Under the pieces are notes generated by a model. It searched no databases. It saw only the letters and a list, made by a program, of their open reading frames with translations, and was not told the DNA's origin. Shown here in pieces: positions 59,801-64,000 of a stretch of DNA of 64,000 nucleotides. Numbering within the stretch: position 1 is the stretch's first letter; the number at the start of each line of letters is the position of its first letter. The DNA is from Treponema denticola ATCC 35405 (lineage in GTDB: Bacteria; Spirochaetota; Spirochaetia; Treponematales; Treponemataceae). Position numbers and translations under genes: made by a program. The stretch spans positions 1,550,001 through 1,614,000 of the forward strand of contig NC_002967.9 in the NCBI RefSeq assembly GCF_000008185.1, read 5' to 3'.

Positions 59801-60859
59801 GATAACCACGGCGACAATGAAGAACAAAAAGCAAAAAGATATTACTACCACAGTGACCATTTGGGAAGTGCACAATTTGTAACAGACTGGAAAGGCAGAC
59901 AGTATGAGCATATTGAATACACACCCTACGGAGAGCTATGGATTGAAGAAGTTGCTGCAGGCTTAGATAAACTTCCCTTTAGGTTTACGGGGAAAGAGCT
60001 GGATGAGGAGACGGGGCTTTATTATTATGGAGCTAGGTATCTTGACCCGAAGTATAGTAGATGGCTGTCAGGAGATCCAGCACTGGGTGAGTATATTCCG
60101 CAAGCTCCGGTAAATGACGAAGCTAAAAAGCACAACGAGAACCTGCCGGGCATGGGCGGGGTATTTAATGTTGTAAACTTACATGTGTATCATTATGCGG
60201 GGAATAATCCGGTGAAATATACGGATCCGGATGGGAAAATAACATGGAATAGAGCTGAGGATGGAGATATTCATTATAATAGTTTATATAATCCTGATCT
60301 TAGAAATTGTTATGCAGTATTTTCTATAAATACTGAACATTATAGGGCAACAAGAGAGACAAATACTATAAAAAATCACTCTTATAGTTTATCAGGAACA
60401 AAAGATATCATAGAAATTAGACAAGGAGGTATTGAGGCGCAAACTATAACTACAGTTACTTTGAAACGATTTAATATAAATCTTGATGGCAAGAATTATG
60501 ATGTATTTAAAATGGAAGGTGAATCTAATATTAGATTACTTTTTATATCAAATACTAAACACTTAAAATCTTCATTTTTTGCTAACGATCCACTAGGTGA
60601 TGATAAATCAATATATAATGGTTTTTATAACTTAAATAATTTTATAGATTTTCTTAAAGGAGAAGATGCAAACAAATTAGCTTTTGCTGCTATAAGTTTT
60701 GGGTTGGCCTTTTTTCTAAATCCTGTTGAAGCTAATTTTACAGATGGATTATTTAATCATTTATCTTCAAAAGCAGAGGGGCAAGTTCCGACAACTTCCG
60801 GTATAGATAAGGATACGTTGGATTTACTCAGTCAAATAATTGAGGAGTATGAGAGATAA
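50897..60859 (+). CDS. Giant SpvB/Tc-B-C-like RHS repeat protein (polymorphic toxin candidate)
   Basis: 3,320 residues. Signal peptide (1-33), ZU5-like domain (about 52-130, GGVIEGEGIRFEIPEGAL), SpvB domain (about 210-500, FNMKLQLPGGVRGFTPELAVSY). VCBS/FG-GAP calcium motifs lie at about residues 551, 640, 1554, 1653 and 1898 (DINGDGRPD type). A long unrecognised insertion fills about 690-1500. TcdB-mid-like segment (about 1930-2060, KIKLPQGGSYELKYERVG) precedes RHS/YD repeats to about 3115, ending RFTGKELDEETGLYYYGARYLD and NPVKYTDPDGKI. A variable C-terminal domain of about 206 residues follows. GAGGAG precedes the ATG. Such proteins form hollow cocoons around a C-terminal toxin in Tc and RHS systems; secretion through the neighbouring secretin is inferred. 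Confidence 0.92.
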   Translation: MRKIMKRIKEKSISIILFIAYMTVGVLPINLYGEGVGEEQIKINNSILLASKVIGKEGGVIEGEGIRFEIPEGALEEETEIKISRLIRVEEGEIKNVTAGEGGYRFEPEGQKFKKECIIKMAYDERIEEEYAQEIYTYYYNKRKKAWEALKRKGIDVEKKVIESYTNHFTDMINGTLSLPESPGPVNINLNSIKELKAADAVGGIERIEGLKGGSEGSASFNMKLQLPGGVRGFTPELAVSYSSGSGYGVLGKGFSLSGIESISIDTRLGLPEYNGKDTYIINGIKVRYEGGGWKEEKKQSYAAIKNEWAERKGSENYFEIREKDGSVKIYGLRNWSGISEGKKYIYYLDEIRDSFGNIIEYNYENGKSVEGEEVVLKEIVYGKERERRIKIEYEGREDVRVEGRGKYLKKESKRIREIRSEVKGEEVKTYKFNYKENTFLESLLDSIEVTGRGREEGKYAYRFEYEDAGKYEDGSIRVFGETERWYKGSGILDKNTGGIRVTSGNSKGANISGSGGIGVGDLTGKYDGRITVGGGGSKSSGNSVSEQLYLDINGDGRPDAVSQCRGGFLVSLNTGNGFGPAEKWDADIEGIEKEVSDSTGTSLNVYGGIGTPDGVPSPGFTYSRAKQDTITKLKTSFSDINGDGFIDIVIEGAGYYLRNTGKRFVRTEFENIDSLKIAEIKLDKAAAKEYNDSFYQQNPFRNWIGRYNGKIEIETEGRFDDGESNYDEIWFQIYKGNKKISNKIINEGNRYSHSINEDSIKGRGNLYFVPYGECKKSGQRIKWNVKVRYKSIEPFSDMENVVLWRVDRESILKDTELEILRGKEYEDEYTWQYVVKDDWQEILNEGINKDNVEKTKAAYYLIKNGYFVPKYIYKEDMDLILQARGYEGDDKQKELKKLLISMYTYEITSEKYILHDKDVLSYKFKDWPGRNPIDKEIKLRNVFKNIDVQTLEKILRYKNKYIRGLEENIYPNKGLFTGDTWEIKGKEKRREVKFKGIGYIDTNGDIYLDKIDNKFVILKNRKIFLEEEEFGEVIAVEESYRQKRIKTKINSNKIVLTYELNNYQPKAFKLSYEEFMKVWKENKGYVSYTLDNEKWKKINKGLYLKIEKMAEKLKGEEGKLFIGSVYKISEEGNHYNIKEEISEEEKERLNKILIEYGLSIFIKERKYEYDDIEKIYNLKDIEALNLLTKEELLALEGEAYTHALLKYNKLKDDEQNIGLGRYDVIKTYLKYDKNNEYQVMDYRGEHPYIRLPIFENGILKSKNIFIETWDSAKDFSNNQLSEEVIKYTEAEKRKYKELHEVEENGEKIIKEVEVEKIINIDTKCGVKEFLSGGNKQWYYGVWIKDQNYEENAFSEEKLKRIAYESSNAINKDINDMESNKDNISKNLNGKETPLYYPIRKNEEFILSDGQKITPIKKEAESKKDIDEQYYIGNVSESLSENEDSLQKYCPYIKEDLIFINRSGGTVYYTIPGIKPSNLSGISIRRSVNKSKEDSFSPSLNYTKIFNVIKSKDIEDLMKGLADEMEKIQEISISGDISRSTSRGKSYVDILLSDVNGDGKADIIQKEGQNIKVSLGDGKGFEKEYYIQDLSKIIETSDKITSTGGGVSGGGVNKKVYSSKGKLLYSTIVNPISTGANLSKSKGSGVDETSFMDINGDGLPDSVRNEGSYLNCGDKVCFVGDNILKVNLGKTETHTVSGVLNLSTSLSNTYANEGVKTDTVSANLSGSLSYSGSYTDTKRQFVNLRGHLPDMMSLSNKNNAAVITLNTGGKIEKEMTINLPEWDLSSEDKAKLFFVSDANLGVAFLKNIPGLGKYLNSGFDSAVLSDGLALNPLSAFLIKKINCLNMSSTVNFGAGTNGGVSGNVLIPLTGYSLNLSFSAGAGVNASGRVSGVNVSMLDIDGDGLADRVLRIPGSNGAVYVQRNLLGKVGLLKKIKLPQGGSYELKYERVGNTVDLPQAKYVLSEVTARSGLKTKTGNEQEYTTHYTYDDGYYNRIEKEFYGFKTVRSKNAIGTETETEYYIDSYYRKGMVKKETIKNGNQVYSIKEYEVDTAPHARIKKEVNTVREGYSEIKTESEYEYDKYGNVTKLYDKGDVTNTNDDIIAEITYWKGGNRETYFKAHPEKIQVLHGKTGTLLRKREGSYDARTGALTELKQYTTQSAYLLHRIEWTDEGNIKALTGPTGKRSEYKYLDGIYPIEIKEVSSKGEAPYISEIEWDSVLGVKLKETDSANNTMSYKYDNFGRVTEVRSPYDYERDKNNGKIIKAGETPYAKYEYHTPADSFWYTVTENKISTEAEDSGVMKTIVIHDGLGRISYTAKEGEVYIDGTNDQTQTGWNISSVINYDKAGRKSEEGMPFFYGGNLEQELVNKNSYQALESFYELNNFTTIRNGTKYEYDDIDRNILTTLPDGHTQKTEYSIDSSLQITKATDPKENISISKKDARGNIREVERLDKNNSLLTKARYEYSVLGEMLKAYDAKDNLLAVNYDMLGRRISLESKDTGKKEWIYDDKGRLYAETDSVLKNKAAEIRYEYDGFDRIIKTDYPFSQDIEYKYGAPGQKGAGQVVYKKDETGETHYSYGNLNEVIKETRTINRYGAGTNPETASFEYRSDYLGRMQSMKYPDGETITYTYDKGGQLKGVSGAKTTNKGSIKYSYVDKILYDEHAQRVYIKYGNGVETRYKYDEKRRWLDTIETKNNQTQDIFQKIKYSFDPVGNVRGYNNDATTYETQQTYSYDNLYQLISVEGTSNQYKGKKSFGMTPVSIAKYRQTFAFDAIGNMTNKLSTTNIPGSQGNSYPKAELDYSLDYEYDPAYAHRLIHAGTRYYRYDANGNITAEKDGPFTDEEEFTFTYSYFENEDVYGADYGFGLDAPKETEQANPQDLFAYRRNYTWNERNLLTKSSDRNFTVHYRYGDDGQRALKYTDEGRSETLYFNNFFTIHIPTQDQNNPQGLRVHKHIFVGNSRLVTAMTHTDNHGDNEEQKAKRYYYHSDHLGSAQFVTDWKGRQYEHIEYTPYGELWIEEVAAGLDKLPFRFTGKELDEETGLYYYGARYLDPKYSRWLSGDPALGEYIPQAPVNDEAKKHNENLPGMGGVFNVVNLHVYHYAGNNPVKYTDPDGKITWNRAEDGDIHYNSLYNPDLRNCYAVFSINTEHYRATRETNTIKNHSYSLSGTKDIIEIRQGGIEAQTITTVTLKRFNINLDGKNYDVFKMEGESNIRLLFISNTKHLKSSFFANDPLGDDKSIYNGFYNLNNFIDFLKGEDANKLAFAAISFGLAFFLNPVEANFTDGLFNHLSSKAEGQVPTTSGIDKDTLDLLSQIIEEYER
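57806..59829 (+). repeat. RHS core segment duplicated downstream (copy 1, within the giant gene)
   Basis: This segment recurs at 61977-64000 at a constant offset of 4,171 bp with no net insertion or deletion. The match begins abruptly at GTAATTCACG. The first 1.3 kb is almost identical; later parts differ mainly at third codon positions. Confidence 0.92.
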
Positions 60860-60862
60860 TAT

Positions 60863-61471
60863 ATGTATAAAAATATAAAAAAAGAATTATTCCTTTTAAT
60901 TATAATGCTCATTATATTTATCTTGTTTATTATGAGCAGATGTGAAGTCAATGAAAATGCGGTATATGTAAAATTATTATCTGAGGACACTTATTTTGAT
61001 TTTAAGGAGCATATAGCACCAAAAGAAATTATAAATGAATTTAAAAGGATAAAAGGAAATTCATTAATTCCATCATTTATACACTGTATTGCAGAATCCT
61101 CTGATTGTTTACTGTATGAAGATGAAAGTAATATTTTTCATATTATAAAAATAGAAAATGGACAGCTTCAAGATTCTTTGTATAAACCAAAATTTGAATA
61201 TACTATAGACGGAACTTATATATATTTTGTCTTTGAAGATGAATTTCTTAATTATGTTGATAGAATTTTAATGTGTTTAAAACTAAATGGACAAAAAGCG
61301 GGGCTTTATCCTATTCCTATCAGTACGATTATTTTAAAATGTGAAGCAATTATTCAAATCGAAAAATTGTCAGGATCAACTTTGGAAAATATTGATTTTG
61401 AAATTGCATATACCCATTATTATGGGGAAAATTGGACTTTGCCTTTCAAAGATTTATATAAGAAGGAGTAA
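60863..61471 (+). CDS. Small membrane-anchored protein, putative RHS immunity partner
   Basis: 202 residues. A hydrophobic helix (about 9-25) is followed by a soluble alpha/beta domain (KLLSEDTYFDFKEHIAPKEI, SSDCLLYEDESNIFHIIKI, CEAIIQIEKLSG). MSRC after the helix is not a proper lipobox. It starts 3 bp after the RHS stop and has the same AT-rich composition as the RHS variable tip. Gene position and size are those of an immunity gene in RHS systems; the sequence is not recognised. Confidence 0.6.
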   Translation: MYKNIKKELFLLIIMLIIFILFIMSRCEVNENAVYVKLLSEDTYFDFKEHIAPKEIINEFKRIKGNSLIPSFIHCIAESSDCLLYEDESNIFHIIKIENGQLQDSLYKPKFEYTIDGTYIYFVFEDEFLNYVDRILMCLKLNGQKAGLYPIPISTIILKCEAIIQIEKLSGSTLENIDFEIAYTHYYGENWTLPFKDLYKKE

Positions 61472-61589
61472 GATTATTTTTGTAACCAATTAGTGAAATA
61501 TATCATACAGTCAACTTAAATGTTTATCACTGAATAGATTCCTTTGTGTTTTGATAATATTTTACAAAATTATTGAGTTAACATAAACT

Positions 61590-64000
61590 ATGAAACTAAA
61601 ACCTTGTATTTATTCACAACCTAACTATCTCACTTCTCGGACAGCGATTGAAGCAGAAATCCTTTTTGCGGTGTGTTTAAGCAAAAAGCAAGCTCTGACC
61701 GGAGGGAAGAGCCTTGCCTGTGAAGACAAATGCAGCAAAAAGATTGGAGCGGAAAGCGCGGTGTTCAATTTTGTTTTCTTCGTAATGCTAAAAAACAAAA
61801 TTGAGCAGTCCGCCAAAACAAACTCATTACTAGACAGCCCCACTGACATGCCTTTTGGAAATAGGTGGAGCAGATACAAGGAGCCTAGTAAAAATAAAGC
61901 GGAGGCGTATCGGGTATACGTCGAGCATTTATTTTTACGTAGCGACGCAGGAGATGCCCGCATATTTTCAAAAGAGGTAATTCACGACGGTCTGGGAAGA
62001 ATAAGCTACACAGCCAAAGAAGGAGAAGTGTACATTGACGGAACGAATGATCAAACCCAAACGGGCTGGAACATCTCAAGTGTAATCAACTACGACAAGG
62101 CAGGACGAAAGAGTGAAGAAGGAATGCCCTTCTTTTACGGAGGGAACTTAGAACAAGAACTGGTAAATAAAAACTCTTATCAAGCCCTTGAATCTTTTTA
62201 CGAACTAAATAATTTTACAACGATAAGAAACGGAACAAAATACGAATATGACGACATTGACCGAAATATCCTAACCACGCTTCCAGATGGCCACACACAA
62301 AAAACGGAATACTCGATAGACTCTTCTTTACAAATAACAAAGGCAACCGACCCGAAAGAAAACATAAGCATAAGCAAAAAAGATGCACGGGGAAACATAC
62401 GGGAAGTAGAACGCTTAGATAAAAATAATAGCCTCCTTACAAAGGCAAGATACGAATATTCGGTGTTAGGAGAAATGCTAAAAGCCTACGATGCTAAAGA
62501 CAACTTATTGGCGGTAAACTATGATATGTTAGGACGGCGAATAAGTTTAGAAAGCAAGGACACAGGCAAAAAAGAATGGATATATGATGATAAGGGCCGG
62601 CTTTACGCAGAAACGGACTCAGTATTAAAAAACAAAGCTGCCGAAATAAGATATGAATACGACGGCTTTGACCGCATAATAAAGACAGACTATCCTTTTA
62701 GCCAAGACATAGAATATAAATACGGAGCGCCGGGACAAAAAGGAGCAGGGCAAGTAGTCTACAAAAAAGATGAGACGGGAGAAACGCATTATAGTTACGG
62801 AAACTTAAACGAGGTAATAAAAGAAACAAGAACGATAAACCGCTATGGAGCGGGAACTAATCCTGAAACTGCAAGCTTTGAATACCGCTCGGACTACCTT
62901 GGCCGAATGCAGAGTATGAAATACCCTGACGGAGAAACCATAACCTACACCTACGATAAAGGCGGACAGCTCAAGGGAGTGAGCGGAGCAAAAACTACAA
63001 ACAAGGGTAGTATAAAATACTCCTACGTCGATAAAATCCTATATGACGAACACGCACAAAGAGTATATATAAAGTATGGAAACGGCGTAGAAACACGGTA
63101 CAAATATGATGAAAAACGAAGATGGCTTGATACAATAGAAACAAAGAATAACCAAACTCAGGATATCTTCCAAAAAATAAAGTACTCATTTGACCCTGTA
63201 GGAAACGTACGAGGTTATAATAACGACGCAACTACCTACGAAACACAACAAACATATTCTTATGACAACTTGTACCAACTGATAAGCGTAGAAGGAACAA
63301 GCAACCAATACAAGGGTAAAAAGAGCTTCGGAGCAACGCCGGTAAGTATTGCAAAATATAAACAAACCTTTAGCTTTGACAATATAGGCAACATGACCAA
63401 TAAGCTAAGTACTACCAACATACCCGGTTCCCAAGGAAACTCGTATCCCAAAGCAGAACTTGATTACAGCCTCGACTACGAATACGATCCGGCTTACGCT
63501 CATCGACTAATCCATGCAGGCACCCGATACTACCGCTACGACGCGAACGGCAACATAACGGCAGAAAAAGACGGACCTTTTACGGATGAAGAAGAATTTA
63601 CCTTTACCTACTCATATTTTGAAAATGAAGACGTCTACGGTACCGACTACGGCTTCGGCCTTGACGCTCCGAAAGAAACCGAGCAGACAAACCCGCAAGA
63701 CCTCTTTGCTTACAGGCGTAACTACACATGGAATGAGCGTAACTTATTAACAAAATCAAGCGACCGCAACTTTACCGTACACTACCGCTACGGAGACGAT
63801 GGACAGAGGGCACTTAAGTATACCGATGAGGGAAGAAGCGAAACCTTATACTTCAATAACTTTTTCACGATACATATCCCGACGCAAGATCAAAACAACC
63901 CGCAAGGCTTAAGGGTGCATAAACATATCTTTGTCGGTAACAGCCGCCTTGTAACGGCAATGACACATACCGATAACAGTGGAGACAACGAAGAACAAAA
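61590..64000 (+). CDS. Orphan RHS core fused in frame to a short leader (runs off window)
   Basis: An uninterrupted frame opens at ATG 61590 (MKLKPCIYSQPNYL) and continues to the window edge. Codons 1-129 (to 61976) encode an unrelated leader ending SDAGDARIFSKE. From 61977 it enters the RHS core in the correct frame (VIHDGLGRISYTA) and stays open for the rest. No signal peptide, SpvB or VCBS parts are present, and no good ribosome site or promoter stands before the ATG. It is probably a silent or displaced RHS tip cassette that can recombine with the full-length gene; its own tip lies beyond the window. Whether it is translated is uncertain. Confidence 0.6.
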   Translation, partial: MKLKPCIYSQPNYLTSRTAIEAEILFAVCLSKKQALTGGKSLACEDKCSKKIGAESAVFNFVFFVMLKNKIEQSAKTNSLLDSPTDMPFGNRWSRYKEPSKNKAEAYRVYVEHLFLRSDAGDARIFSKEVIHDGLGRISYTAKEGEVYIDGTNDQTQTGWNISSVINYDKAGRKSEEGMPFFYGGNLEQELVNKNSYQALESFYELNNFTTIRNGTKYEYDDIDRNILTTLPDGHTQKTEYSIDSSLQITKATDPKENISISKKDARGNIREVERLDKNNSLLTKARYEYSVLGEMLKAYDAKDNLLAVNYDMLGRRISLESKDTGKKEWIYDDKGRLYAETDSVLKNKAAEIRYEYDGFDRIIKTDYPFSQDIEYKYGAPGQKGAGQVVYKKDETGETHYSYGNLNEVIKETRTINRYGAGTNPETASFEYRSDYLGRMQSMKYPDGETITYTYDKGGQLKGVSGAKTTNKGSIKYSYVDKILYDEHAQRVYIKYGNGVETRYKYDEKRRWLDTIETKNNQTQDIFQKIKYSFDPVGNVRGYNNDATTYETQQTYSYDNLYQLISVEGTSNQYKGKKSFGATPVSIAKYKQTFSFDNIGNMTNKLSTTNIPGSQGNSYPKAELDYSLDYEYDPAYAHRLIHAGTRYYRYDANGNITAEKDGPFTDEEEFTFTYSYFENEDVYGTDYGFGLDAPKETEQTNPQDLFAYRRNYTWNERNLLTKSSDRNFTVHYRYGDDGQRALKYTDEGRSETLYFNNFFTIHIPTQDQNNPQGLRVHKHIFVGNSRLVTAMTHTDNSGDNEEQ
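61977..64000 (+). repeat. RHS core segment, copy 2 (orphan)
   Basis: Matches 57806-59829 base for base in register. A divergent block lies at about 63318-63385 (GCAACGCCGG against CATGACACCC and mostly silent changes after it), identity returns to about 63530, and silent changes rise again to the window end. Confidence 0.92.

Noticed and set aside
60940..60960. A lipobox in the putative immunity protein
   Set aside because: MSRC has Arg before the Cys and does not fit the lipobox pattern, so a plain membrane anchor is preferred.
61625..61963. Minus-strand ORF of 112 codons over the orphan-RHS leader
   Set aside because: The plus strand is open in frame with the RHS core over the same bases. 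The minus frame has no ribosome site and no recognisable protein.
1..64000. CRISPR arrays, insertion sequences, integrases or prophage genes
   Set aside because: No regularly spaced repeats with unique spacers and no transposase or integrase motifs were seen. The only large repeat is the RHS core pair.

Overview
The window looks like chromosomal DNA of an oral spirochaete of the genus Treponema, most like T. denticola or a close relative. The evidence is low-to-moderate GC, a Tpd/Tp34-type iron lipoprotein, a PPi-based glycolytic pair (pyruvate phosphate dikinase and a GGDD-type phosphofructokinase), an L-serine dehydratase, LplA and many lipoproteins. This assignment comes from gene content and family recognition, not from a database search.

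Region by region. 1-5.8 kb: end of ppdK, chorismate mutase, tRNA-Glu, rho-rpmE-nfeD, and on the minus strand sdaAB-sdaAA. 5.8-6.1 kb: hairpin-rich intergenic DNA. 6.1-15.6 kb: an iron-uptake locus whose core order (FTR1 permease, P19/Tpd lipoprotein, Fe-S membrane protein, two FtsX permeases, ABC ATPase) matches the Campylobacter-type P19 system, with added DUF4418, FMN-binding lipoprotein, a second ATPase and a third FtsX permease. 15.7-20.4 kb: a DUF2259 protein, two-subunit class I fumarase, citC and a fused citXG. 20.4-27.2 kb: an accessory island of unrecognised genes, preceded by a 15-C homopolymer inside a small ORF. 27.2-44.6 kb: housekeeping and cell-envelope genes (RseC-like, YmdB-like pseudoenzyme, TPR, polyprenyl synthase, ligA, tRNA-Thr, tRNA-Tyr, MBL hydrolase, mltG, glycosyltransferase, PRTase, rnhB, ybaB, recR, pfp), then lplA on minus.

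45.8-64 kb is the most unusual part: a tightly packed plus-strand operon of three lipoproteins, a coiled-coil membrane protein, a probable outer-membrane barrel, a stand-alone secretin and a 3,320-residue SpvB/Tc-B/RHS protein. It ends in a variable C-terminal domain of about 206 residues followed 3 bp later by a small membrane-anchored protein, probably its immunity partner. Downstream lies an orphan copy of the RHS core (about 2 kb, colinear at a constant 4,171-bp offset), in frame with a short unrelated leader and running off the window. The layout suggests a surface-exported polymorphic toxin with its own outer-membrane channel and a silent tip cassette; this is inference.

Promoters are easy to see: several match TTGACA-17 bp-TATACT or better. 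Two of them (sdaAB and the YkgJ-family gene) place the predicted transcript start at or within a few bases of the ATG, suggesting leaderless mRNAs.
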